From: Saprospirales bacterium
Lineage (GTDB): Bacteria; Bacteroidota; Bacteroidia; Chitinophagales; Saprospiraceae
Length of the DNA stretch: 64,000 bases
NCBI GenBank assembly: GCA_016711045.1
Contig: JADJTT010000008.1
Location: forward strand, 62,001 to 126,000
Reading direction: 5' to 3'
The notes beneath the pieces are model-generated. The model did not search any database. It was not told the origin of the DNA and saw nothing but the letters and a program-made list of their open reading frames with translations. This document shows positions 49,943 to 57,744 of the stretch, in pieces. The position numbers were made by a program, and so were the translations under genes. Position 1 is the stretch's first letter; every line of letters starts with the position of its first letter.

Positions 49943-51364
49943 ATGATCTTCAATATCGAGCCACAAGAACGGGATATCCTTTTTCTGATCGGCCAGTGCG
50001 CAAAGGAAATGAACGTGCCGGCCTACCTCGTAGGCGGCTTTGTGCGCGACCGTCTCCTGGCTCGTCCTTCCAAGGATATGGACATCGTCTGCGTGGGCAG
50101 CGGGATCGAACTTGCCGAACGCGTGGCCGCCAAGCTCCAGCCTATTCCCAGGGTGGTGGTGTATAAACGGTTTGGGACAGCTATGCTGCGCCGCAAAGAC
50201 ATGGAGATCGAATTCGTCGGCGCCCGCAAGGAATCCTACCGGTACGATTCCCGCAAGCCCTCGGTCGAAGACGGTACGCTTGAAGACGACCAGAACCGCC
50301 GGGACTTTACGATCAACGCCCTGGCGGTAAGCCTCAATGATGCCGATTTTGGGGTCATGGTCGATCCGTTCAACGGACTCAAGCACCTGGAAGAGAAACT
50401 GATCAAAACCCCGCTCGAGCCCGGAAAGACCTTCTCCGACGACCCGCTGCGCATGTTGCGGGCCATCCGTTTTGCCAACCAGCTGGACTTCGAGATCGAT
50501 CCGGAAACCCTGCGCGCCATTCACGACAACCGGAGCCGGATCCACATTGTATCCAAAGAGCGCATCACCACTGAGCTCGAAAAGATCCTGAGTACGATAA
50601 CGCCCTCGGTGGGTTTCAAACTGCTGTTCGATACCGGGCTGTTGGCACAATTTTTTCCCGAAGTTGCCGCCCTCCACGGCGTGGAATTCAAGCACGGGAA
50701 AGGCCACAAAGACAATTTTTACCATACCCTGCAAGTGCTGGATAACCTCTGCAAAAAATCGGATAATATCTGGTTGCGCTGGGCAGCCCTCCTGCACGAT
50801 ATCGCCAAACCCCCTACCAAACGCTATGACCCCGAGCAGGGGTGGACCTTCCACGGGCACGAAACCCTCGGCGCCAATATGGTGCCCAAGATCTTTCAAC
50901 GCCTCCGCCTGCCACTCGACCACAAAATGAAATATGTGCAGAAACTGGTTTTCCTGCACCTGCGCCCAATCAGTCTCACCAAAGAGAACATCACGGATTC
51001 CGCCATCCGTCGCCTCCTCTTCGAAGCCGGCGACGACATCGACGACCTGATGATGCTCTGTGAAGCCGATATCACCTCCAAAAACCCCAGCAAGGTGGCG
51101 CGCTACCTGGAAAATTACAACCTGGTACGCGATCGCCTGCAGGAAGTCGACGAAAAAGACCGCATCCGCAACTGGCAGCCTCCTGTCACCGGCGAGCTCA
51201 TCATGGAAACGTTCGGCATCCAACCCTCCAGGGAAGTCGGCCTGATCAAAAACGCTATCCGCGACGCGATTTTGGATGGGGTGATTCCGAATGAATACCA
51301 GCCGGCCTTTGACTTTATGCTGGAGAGAGGCCGTGAGCTGGGGCTATCTGATAAGAAAGAATAA
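49943..51364 (+). CDS. CCA tRNA nucleotidyltransferase with HD domain
   Basis: A 473-residue enzyme that adds or repairs the CCA end of tRNA. The N-terminal polymerase head carries AYLVGGFVRDRLL and DMDIVCVGSG (DxD metal site), followed by NRRDFTINALAV and DPLRMLRAIRFANQL. A C-terminal HD domain (GHKDNFYHTLQVLDN, LLHDIAKPPTKR) adds phosphohydrolase activity. The stop codon lies inside a 26-bp palindrome shared with the convergent gene. Confidence 0.93.
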   Translation: MIFNIEPQERDILFLIGQCAKEMNVPAYLVGGFVRDRLLARPSKDMDIVCVGSGIELAERVAAKLQPIPRVVVYKRFGTAMLRRKDMEIEFVGARKESYRYDSRKPSVEDGTLEDDQNRRDFTINALAVSLNDADFGVMVDPFNGLKHLEEKLIKTPLEPGKTFSDDPLRMLRAIRFANQLDFEIDPETLRAIHDNRSRIHIVSKERITTELEKILSTITPSVGFKLLFDTGLLAQFFPEVAALHGVEFKHGKGHKDNFYHTLQVLDNLCKKSDNIWLRWAALLHDIAKPPTKRYDPEQGWTFHGHETLGANMVPKIFQRLRLPLDHKMKYVQKLVFLHLRPISLTKENITDSAIRRLLFEAGDDIDDLMMLCEADITSKNPSKVARYLENYNLVRDRLQEVDEKDRIRNWQPPVTGELIMETFGIQPSREVGLIKNAIRDAILDGVIPNEYQPAFDFMLERGRELGLSDKKE

Positions 51365-51385
51365 AGAGCCGGCCGGCTCTTTATT
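51360..51385. terminator. bidirectional terminator sharing both stop codons
   Basis: A perfect 26-bp palindrome (arm AATAAAGAGCCGG). The TAA of the CCA-transferase gene (51362-51364) and the TAA of the convergent YihY gene (51383-51381) are mirror images within its arms. Each strand ends in an A/T-rich foot that serves as the U tract, so it should terminate both genes. Confidence 0.8.
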
Positions 51386-52361
51386 CTTCCTCTCGTTCCT
51401 TTTTCAAATCCCGGTTCACCGCTATACTCGCATTGAGCTCAAATCCCGCCAATAAGATCAGCACGTTGATTTGGATCCAGAGCATGACCACGATAATGGT
51501 ACCGATGGACCCGTAGAGTTTGTTGTAGGTGGCAAAATTTTCGACGTAGTAGGAGAAGCCTTTTGAAGAGAGCAGCGACAGGATCGTGGCCAGGGTAGTG
51601 CCGGGAGAGAAGTAGCTGAACCGCTTATGCACAGCGGCCCCAAAACGGTAGAGGAAGGAGATGCCGCCATAAAATAGCGACATGATGATCAAATAGCGGA
51701 GAATGGAAAGGGAAACCTCCCCAAACCAGTCGAGGTGGATGTATTCGGCCAGCCAGTTGATGATGGTATTTCCAAGGATGATCGTGATCACCGAGGCGAT
51801 CAACAGGAAGCCCAGCACGAAGGTGAGCCCGATGGCGATGATCCGGCGGCGAATGGAATTCCGCTTTTTGAAGGTGCGCATATAGGATTTGTCAAACCCC
51901 GACATCATGGCCATCATCCCGTTGGAGGAGAAGAAGATCACCAGGATGGTACCAAATGATAAAAGACCGTTGCGCGGGCGCGTGGTGAGGTCTTCGATGG
52001 TTTCAAACAGCATATCCCCCGCGTTACCGGGCATGATGAATTTGATCTCCCGGTAGAGTACCTCAAAGAAATTTTCTCCTCCGGGCAGGTGTTGGAGGAT
52101 GGTTTGCGACAAGAGCGGCAACAACGTCAGCAGCACGATGATCGAGGGAAACAAGGAAAGGAAAAAGCTGAACGCAATGGCGTTGGCCCTACCCGTGAGC
52201 GTGTTGCTCTTCACTTCGTTGGACATGAAGATCACCACGTCATAAATAGGTACCCCGAAGAAGCCCGGAAAGGATTTCCGCTTCGTCCAGGCCAACACCC
52301 GCTTGGTGAGGGACCGGGAAAGAAACCAGTCTTGTAGCCGTTTTACGCTCCAGGGTTTCAT
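51381..52361 (-). CDS. YihY/virulence factor BrkB family membrane protein
   Basis: A 326-residue protein with about six membrane helices. The family motif near the N-terminus is RANAIAFSFFLSLFPSIIVL, then helices around residues 140-280 and the conserved RFGAAVHKRFSYFSPGTTLA and NKLYGSIGTIIVVMLWIQ stretches. Members are often called ribonuclease BN in older annotations, but that activity is not theirs. Physiological role unknown, probably envelope-related. Confidence 0.9.
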   Translation of the reverse strand: MKPWSVKRLQDWFLSRSLTKRVLAWTKRKSFPGFFGVPIYDVVIFMSNEVKSNTLTGRANAIAFSFFLSLFPSIIVLLTLLPLLSQTILQHLPGGENFFEVLYREIKFIMPGNAGDMLFETIEDLTTRPRNGLLSFGTILVIFFSSNGMMAMMSGFDKSYMRTFKKRNSIRRRIIAIGLTFVLGFLLIASVITIILGNTIINWLAEYIHLDWFGEVSLSILRYLIIMSLFYGGISFLYRFGAAVHKRFSYFSPGTTLATILSLLSSKGFSYYVENFATYNKLYGSIGTIIVVMLWIQINVLILLAGFELNASIAVNRDLKKEREEE

Positions 52362-52380
52362 TTATGTTATGTTTGGTGGG

Positions 52381-52427
52381 GAGTGAAGAGTGAAGAGGAT
52401 ATGCTCTTCACTCTTCACTCTTCACTC
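52381..52427. repeat. inverted heptamer array (GAGTGAA / TTCACTC)
   Basis: Two copies of GAGTGAA plus GAG, then a 6-base spacer and three copies of CTCTTCA plus CTC, in 7-base phase and in opposite orientation. The array forms a hairpin just past, and partly within, the 3' end of the thioesterase gene. Confidence 0.85.
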
Positions 52428-52839
52428 ACACCAAAATACGGCTTCAGCCGCGCTATCAACGCTTCCGGTGGCGACACTGTCTTCCCGGATTCGATTTCGA
52501 CAAAGCAAAGCCGCACACTGCCGGAATTTATCACTTTCTCTTCTTCATTCAGGATCTCCACAAAAAGGTGATCGACAACCGTTCGGGCAACTCCCGAAGG
52601 GTCGTCCGTATTGTAAGCATATCGTCGTATTTCGCGGGACGCAGGTAGCGGATATCCAAATGCACCACCGGCATCATAATGCCCATCTCCGCTTCGAACG
52701 ACTTATACGTCATGCCCAGCGAGCGCAGCATCTCCACCCGCCCGATCTCGTAATATTGGGCATAGTTGCCGTAGTAGACGTACCCCATTTGGTCGGTCTC
52801 TCCGTATCGAACGCGTTTTTGAAAATCGTGGGTATACAT
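52415..52839 (-). CDS. 4-hydroxybenzoyl-CoA-type thioesterase, apparent frameshift
   Basis: A hotdog-fold acyl-CoA thioesterase (YbgC/FadM-like). The start is clear (MYTHDFQKRVRYGETDQMGY, with the catalytic aspartate region ETDQMGYVYYGNY). In the given bases the frame stops at 52549 after 96 residues, but the next frame continues with VEILNEEEKVINSG through KTVSPPEALIARLKPYFG to a TGA at 52415, giving the usual length of about 141 residues. One extra A in the A run 52562-52566 restores the frame. The stop codon lies in the heptamer array. Sequencing error is as likely as a real mutation. Confidence 0.75.
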
Positions 52840-52894
52840 GGTTCACGTAACGTTTTATCAGGAGGAGACGCCAGGTATGGCGTCTCTACACCAA

Positions 52895-54154
52895 TTAATC
52901 CCGTTCAATCGGGCACGTCATACAATGGCTTCCTCCTCGGGCCCTCGACAACTCATCCGAAGGGATGGTGACGATGGTATTTTGGAGCGTTTCCGGGTCG
53001 AGGGTGCCGGCATTGAAGCGCGCCAGGAATTCGGTGGCGTGCAGGATCGTATAGCCAAACGTCTTGAACGCCTCTTCGGTCTTGGGGTTGCGGTCGTAGG
53101 TGATGGCTACTCCAGGCTTGATGGCGACGAGGTTGCAGCCGTCCGTCCACTGCTCGCGCTCCTGATAGGGCGACTCCCCGTTGCCGCTCAGGATAAACTT
53201 CATATTGGGGTTGATCTCGTTTTTGAAAAAATCGTAAATGGAGTCGTAGTAGATCGAAACCCCGTTGGAGCGGTGTACCTCCACGTGCGAGCTGAGTCCT
53301 TCGATGACGATGGGCTTGTAGGCCACGACGTGGTTGGTATTTATTTGGGTAAAAATGGTGTCGATATGCATGTAAGAACGCTCGAAAGGAATGTTGATCT
53401 GCACCACATTCTTCACTACCCCTTTTTTGAACAACACTTCGCGAAGCGATTGGATCGCATGCGCCGTGGTGCGCTCGCTGCAACCAATGAGCAGGTAGTC
53501 GCGGTCGATCATCATGACGTCGCCCCCTTCGATCGAGATCACCTCCCCGCGGCGGGAGGGCGGAAATTCCTCCACGTGGTTGAGGTTGATCAGCTTGCCC
53601 TTCTTTTTGAGCCCCTTGAAAATAGGGTGCACCCAGAAGATGAGCCGCGTGATGAAGTTTTCGCGGTAGCGTGCCTCCTTTGCCGCCTTGGTGATGATCA
53701 CGTGGTCGTTGATCGTCACCGCGATATCGCGGGTAAAAATGAAATTGGGGATCGGGCGGAATAGGAACAGATCTTCATCCGGCATATACCCCGTAATGAT
53801 CACGTCGGCCAATTGGTCGTCGGGCATCTGCGCCAGCATCGTCCGGTAGCGCGACGGCAATTCCTCGAAATTGATGATGTTGTCGATGATCCATTGCCGG
53901 CCTTCTTCATCAGCGCCGAGGGCTTCCGCCAGCAGCTTTTGGGTTTCGAGGACATTCTCCGGTCCCAAAAAAGCGCGCAGCACATCGGTGAAGATATCGT
54001 GCTCCTCTTGCATATGCGGCAGGTGTACGATGTCGTCAAACAACAACTCCGTGGCCATTTTGGGCGTGATACGCGCAATCCCTTCATCCGGGCGATGCAC
54101 GATCACCCGTCGCAATCGACCGATTTCAGAGGAAACATGGACTTTGTGAGGCAT
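52895..54154 (-). CDS. arcA: arginine deiminase
   Basis: A 419-residue guanidino-group modifying enzyme that converts arginine to citrulline and ammonia. Family motifs are present: FTRDIAVTINDHV, SIEGGDVMMID, a HIDTIFT histidine motif and the catalytic cysteine in GGSHCMTCP (C411). No arcB/arcC genes are near, so the complete fermentative pathway is not encoded here; the enzyme may work alone in nitrogen release or acid tolerance. A perfect 40-bp palindrome lies 17 bp before the start codon. Confidence 0.9.
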   Translation of the reverse strand: MPHKVHVSSEIGRLRRVIVHRPDEGIARITPKMATELLFDDIVHLPHMQEEHDIFTDVLRAFLGPENVLETQKLLAEALGADEEGRQWIIDNIINFEELPSRYRTMLAQMPDDQLADVIITGYMPDEDLFLFRPIPNFIFTRDIAVTINDHVIITKAAKEARYRENFITRLIFWVHPIFKGLKKKGKLINLNHVEEFPPSRRGEVISIEGGDVMMIDRDYLLIGCSERTTAHAIQSLREVLFKKGVVKNVVQINIPFERSYMHIDTIFTQINTNHVVAYKPIVIEGLSSHVEVHRSNGVSIYYDSIYDFFKNEINPNMKFILSGNGESPYQEREQWTDGCNLVAIKPGVAITYDRNPKTEEAFKTFGYTILHATEFLARFNAGTLDPETLQNTIVTIPSDELSRARGGSHCMTCPIERD

Positions 54155-54170
54155 AAAAAAAAATTATTAA

Positions 54171-54210
54171 AGGAGCTTGGTTGCCGATGGCCATCGGCAA
54201 CCAAGCTCCT
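54171..54210. terminator. 40-bp perfect palindrome between a GNAT gene and arcA
   Basis: Positions 54171-54190 and 54191-54210 are exact reverse complements (arm AGGAGCTTGGTTGCCGATGG). On the minus strand it follows the GNAT stop by 8 bp and is followed by a T-rich run, like an intrinsic terminator. It also sits 17 bp before arcA, so it may be a leader element of that gene. Confidence 0.75.
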
Positions 54211-54218
54211 CTATACGT

Positions 54219-54671
54219 TTACTTTTTCCAAAAATAATAATTATGATCTGTATCCAATTCAAGACCGGCGCGTTGATATAACTTATTTCCCTGGGTATTG
54301 ACCTTATCCGCTTCGAGCAGGATGCCCACTGCATCGGTCTCGCGAGCATGGGCTTTGCAGTGGTCGATCAACTGCCGCCCCACCGTTTTTCCACGGAAAT
54401 CGGGGGAGACATAGACATCGTTGAGCAAAAAGAGCCGCCCCAGCCGGGTGGAGGAGAACAGCGGGTACATTTGCGCAAAACCCACGAGCACTCCGTTGTA
54501 CATCGCTACAAAGATCGTCGAATCCTTATGCCGGATACGGGCTGTCAGAAATTGGGTAGCCCCCAGCCGGTCGGGCTTTTGTCCGTAAAACTGCCGGTAC
54601 GCTTCGAACATATCTACCAATTGGGGTAGATGCGCGGCGGTGGCTTCAGTGATTTGTACTCCGTTTTCCAT
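54219..54671 (-). CDS. GNAT family acetyltransferase
   Basis: A 150-residue single-domain N-acetyltransferase. Acetyl-CoA motif A reads VYVSPDFRGKTVGRQLIDHC, preceded by LFLLNDVYV, and the last strand is followed by YQRAGLELDTDHNYYFWKK. The substrate is unknown. It ends at a 40-bp palindrome before arcA. Confidence 0.88.
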   Translation of the reverse strand: MENGVQITEATAAHLPQLVDMFEAYRQFYGQKPDRLGATQFLTARIRHKDSTIFVAMYNGVLVGFAQMYPLFSSTRLGRLFLLNDVYVSPDFRGKTVGRQLIDHCKAHARETDAVGILLEADKVNTQGNKLYQRAGLELDTDHNYYFWKK

Positions 54672-54680
54672 TTTTTGGCT

Positions 54681-54765
54681 TTGCCAAGTTAAAAGTTTAT
54701 AGGCTTCGCCAGTTTATAAGGTTTATGAAAAATATACTTTTCTAAACCTCATAAACCTCATAAAC
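54681..54765. repeat. inverted nonamer-like repeat
   Basis: Left side GTTTATAGG, GTTTATAAG, GTTTATGAA; right side AACCTCATAAACCTCATAAACC, a 9-base unit in the reverse orientation. It separates the GNAT gene from the FAD oxidoreductase gene end. It resembles the heptamer arrays in arrangement, but the unit length and sequence differ. Confidence 0.6.
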
Positions 54766-54768
54766 CAT

Positions 54769-55905
54769 TTAAACTACCTTTTCAATCTCATAGATCGAAT
54801 TGATCTTGCCGGCAAATATGCAATAAAAATGTGGATTTTCGCGCAGCAGGCTGATCTCCGTGGGGCGGCTATCATCGATAAAACTGGCTTGCAGTTTCGA
54901 TTTGATGGTGAAATAGGAGAAGAAATACTGCCACTCCACCTCGTCGGAAAAATACTGTCCCATCTGGCTCAGCATTTTGCGGTAGTTGGAGGGGGGGCGC
55001 TCGATACAGGGGTTGCAATCGGCCAGGTAACCGGGGCGGCACCCGGTTTCGGGGGTCTGGCAGGGGAAATTGGGCAGATTCTCGTAAGAGACCCGGTGGT
55101 GGGTATAAGCTACTGACGACACCGAGAGCAGGCCCGACTTCCCGTAGGGCATAATGGAGCCGAAGGGGCCGTCCATCACCGTGAGGCCCAAATGTTGGAT
55201 CTTGGGCGCAGCAACGAAGGCCATCTCCGATATTTCGTGCATCAGTTCGATCTCTGCGCCCCCAAACAGGCGGTTGATCGCGTTGCTGCCCGCGTAGGTC
55301 GCGTTGATGACGATGGGCGCCTGAATTTCCGTAGTTTCTTCCCGGGAATGGTCGCGCACTTGCACCCGCCAATGATCGCCTTCGGTTTCTGCCTGAAGGA
55401 GTTCCTGTTGCATGCGCACCTCGATGAGCGGCTCCGTTTTCAACCGCTCCACATAGTGGCGGGCGATGAGAATGGGGTCGAACGAATATTCCGTCGTCAG
55501 GTAAAGCGCCTCCAGCCGGGAGTAGTCGAACAGCGGATGGTCCATCACCCGCTCGCAGCGGATATTCATATACTTGCAGAAGCGTTCAAACTGGGCGGCA
55601 TCCGTCAGTGAGCCGTATTTCTCGATGGCGTAGTACTGTTCAAATTCAAAATTCACAAAATCCTTATGATCCTCGGTAAACCGCTCCCGGTGATCGTCCG
55701 ACATCCGTGCTGTGGCAATGCTCCGCGGATAGTGGTAGCCCCCGTGCAGCCGCGCCTGGTTCACGATGGAAGCTTTGCGGAAGAGGGCTGCTTCTTTTTC
55801 GAGGATGCAGGAGCGGTAGCCCTTTTCGGCGAGGTATAGGGCGGAGTAGGCGCCGAAGAGGCCGCCGCCGATGATGAGAAAGTCGTATGTGGAGAGGGGG
55901 TTCAT
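54769..55905 (-). CDS. FAD-dependent oxidoreductase (DAO-like)
   Basis: A 378-residue flavoprotein of the D-amino-acid-oxidase/glycerol-3-phosphate-dehydrogenase fold. The FAD Rossmann motif is at the very start (YDFLIIGGGLFGAYSALYLA), then SIVNQARLHGGYHYPRS for flavin contact. A cysteine-rich insert (FPCQTPETGCRP, DCNPCIERP) is unusual. The substrate is unknown. ATG 55905 precedes the Rossmann motif by only seven residues, consistent with family starts. A MITE-like element begins 13 bp before the start. Confidence 0.82.
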   Translation of the reverse strand: MNPLSTYDFLIIGGGLFGAYSALYLAEKGYRSCILEKEAALFRKASIVNQARLHGGYHYPRSIATARMSDDHRERFTEDHKDFVNFEFEQYYAIEKYGSLTDAAQFERFCKYMNIRCERVMDHPLFDYSRLEALYLTTEYSFDPILIARHYVERLKTEPLIEVRMQQELLQAETEGDHWRVQVRDHSREETTEIQAPIVINATYAGSNAINRLFGGAEIELMHEISEMAFVAAPKIQHLGLTVMDGPFGSIMPYGKSGLLSVSSVAYTHHRVSYENLPNFPCQTPETGCRPGYLADCNPCIERPPSNYRKMLSQMGQYFSDEVEWQYFFSYFTIKSKLQASFIDDSRPTEISLLRENPHFYCIFAGKINSIYEIEKVV

Positions 55906-55918
55906 AAATAAAATTAAA

Positions 55919-56016
55919 AACCGCAAAGACGCTAAGCACGCTAAGATACTGGATATTTACAATTGTCCTGAAGTGCCAAGGCGCAGTGTCTTTGCGTGCT
56001 TAGCGCCTTTGCGGTT
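55919..56016. repeat. MITE-like element, copy C
   Basis: A 98-bp copy with termini AACCGCAAAGACGCTAAG and CTTAGCGCCTTTGCGGTT. Its right end runs into the aldo/keto reductase gene, so that gene's last codons (EPQRR and TAA) are part of the repeat terminus. Confidence 0.8.
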
Positions 56017-56839
56017 CAAAAAAATCAGTATAGTCATACACACGGAGGTTTCCCAAAAAAGTCAGATTGTCTTCCAGTTGCTTCACCGAGGAAGGACCGA
56101 TCAATATTCCCTCGATATCGGGATGCTGGTAAGCAAACAACAGCCCTACCTGGTAAAAATGCTCGATAGGAGGACGGCTTTTATCACGGTTTGCTTTTTC
56201 CAAAACGGGCTTTAAAAAATCCAAACTTGGGTCTGCTCCTATCTTCGCGCCGCCCGCATTGATCCCATAGGCCACAAAGCGTTTCGTGCCATGAAACGGT
56301 TTATAGTGTTCGTAGGCCGACTCCAGCACATGGTGTTTGAACTGGATGCGGAAGTCGAGGTGGAAGTCTTTGTTCAGCTCGGCATACAAATCCGGTCGTT
56401 TAATGCCCGACAGTCCCGGTTTTAGCCCTTGCGCGGTTGCGAATGCGAGGGCTTGGAGCGTATCCTGTATTTCCCGAATTTCCTCCCTGTTATCCCAATG
56501 CACCATAAACGTATCGAGGTTGTTGCCCCACATCCGCTGATATTCATCCAGGCACATCAGCAGGAAAGACTGGGTGAGCAGGTGTTCCGGGCTGCGTAGG
56601 TTATTTATGCTGCCCACTTTGGCAGTGATTTGCAGGTCGTGGACGCCGTGGGTTTTCATCCATTCGGTGAGGATGGTTTCTGCTTTCCGAAAGTCCGCCG
56701 GAATTTTGTTGATAGGGTAGTTGGTAGCGGTATCGATTTGGCGGAGGCCAGCGGCGTAGAAAGCATCGAGCAGGTCGAATGCGGTGGGGGCGGGGATTTT
56801 CCAGCCCCAGGAGGCGGTGCCGAGGAGAGGGGTGGGCAT
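56000..56839 (-). CDS. aldo/keto reductase family protein
   Basis: A 279-residue (beta/alpha)8-barrel oxidoreductase. It opens MPTPLLGTASWGWKIP, carries IDTATNYP with the active-site aspartate and tyrosine, the lysine in LQITAKVG, and the histidine in TFMVHWDN. It is somewhat short for the family (usually about 320 residues) and ends with residues encoded by a MITE-like terminus. The open frame continues upstream through the palindrome array to about 57.6 kb, but that part is repetitive translation of the array, and the true start is ATG 56839. Confidence 0.85.
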   Translation of the reverse strand: MPTPLLGTASWGWKIPAPTAFDLLDAFYAAGLRQIDTATNYPINKIPADFRKAETILTEWMKTHGVHDLQITAKVGSINNLRSPEHLLTQSFLLMCLDEYQRMWGNNLDTFMVHWDNREEIREIQDTLQALAFATAQGLKPGLSGIKRPDLYAELNKDFHLDFRIQFKHHVLESAYEHYKPFHGTKRFVAYGINAGGAKIGADPSLDFLKPVLEKANRDKSRPPIEHFYQVGLLFAYQHPDIEGILIGPSSVKQLEDNLTFLGNLRVYDYTDFFEPQRR

Positions 56840-56874
56840 GTGTGAAAGATGATTTGTTGTTGGAGGTGAAGATA

Positions 56875-57656
56875 GGGGCGAAATATTTTTCGCCCGTACA
56901 TTGGCGGGGATTTTTTTGCCCATCCCGTGAAATGGTAGGGGCGAAAAATATTTCGCCCCCCCCCGGTGGCATGGTATGGCAAAAAAGGGCATGCCCCCGG
57001 CGTACCGTAGGGGGCGAAAAATATTTCGCCCCCCCCCCGGAGATATGTGGGAAGGGCAAAAAAAAAGGCATGCCCCCCGGCATCGTAGGGGCGAAAAATA
57101 TTTCGCCCGTTCCCAGAGATATGTGGAAAGGCAAAAAAAAAGGCATGCCCCCCGGCATCGTAGGGGCGAAAAATATTTCGCCCCCCGGAGATATGTGGGA
57201 AGGGCAAAAAAAAGGCATGCCCCGGCATCGTAGGGGCGAAAATATTTCGCCCGGACAGGGGTATGTGGGAAGGGCAAAAAAAGGCATGCCCCCCGGCATC
57301 GTAGGGGCGAAAATATTTCGCCCCCCGGAGATATGTGGGAAGGGCAAAAAAAGGCATGCCCCCGGCATCGTAGGGGGCGAAAAATATTTCCCCCGGGATA
57401 TGTGGGAAGGGCAAAAAAAGGCATGCCCGGCCCCCGAGATATGTGGAAAGGGCAAAAAAAAGGCATGCCCCCCGGCATCGTAGGGGCGAAAAATATTTCG
57501 CCCCCCCCGGAGATATGTGGGAAGGGCAAAAAAAAAGGCATGCCCCCCGGCATCGTAGGGGCGAAAAATATTTCGCCCGTACATGGGGGTATGTGGGAAG
57601 GGCAAAAAAAAAAGGCATGCCCCCCGGGCATCGTAGGGGCGAAAAATATTTCGCCC
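56875..57656 (+). repeat. REP-like palindrome array beside the RAYT gene
   Basis: Eleven copies of the palindrome GGGCGAAA-centre-TTTCGCCC (starts near 56875, 56938, 57010, 57088, 57163, 57233, 57303, 57373, 57483, 57558, 57636; that at 57373 has lost a G). Units repeat every 63-78 bp, with one 110-bp gap at 57373-57483 where a unit has lost its palindrome. Each unit also has GATATGTGGGAAGGGC, an A run (6-11), GGCATGCC and CGGCATC. Nearly all copies are preceded by GTAG, the foot recognised by REP-processing transposases. The A and C runs vary in length. The array has few stop codons in any frame, which yields false long open frames. Confidence 0.9.
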
Positions 57657-57744
57657 GTACAAAATGTTTGGGCGGAAGGTGTTTTTGTTGTTTTTGTTGT
57701 AAATTTGGGTTCCCCCCTGTTATGGAAGCATAAAATGTGATCCC

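Noticed and set aside
54167..54349. A small minus-strand frame over the 40-bp palindrome
   Set aside because: It overlaps the GNAT gene in another frame and the palindrome; no coding features.
56875..57656. CRISPR array
   Set aside because: The repeats are palindromic with nearly identical spacers and no unique spacer content, and no cas genes are present.
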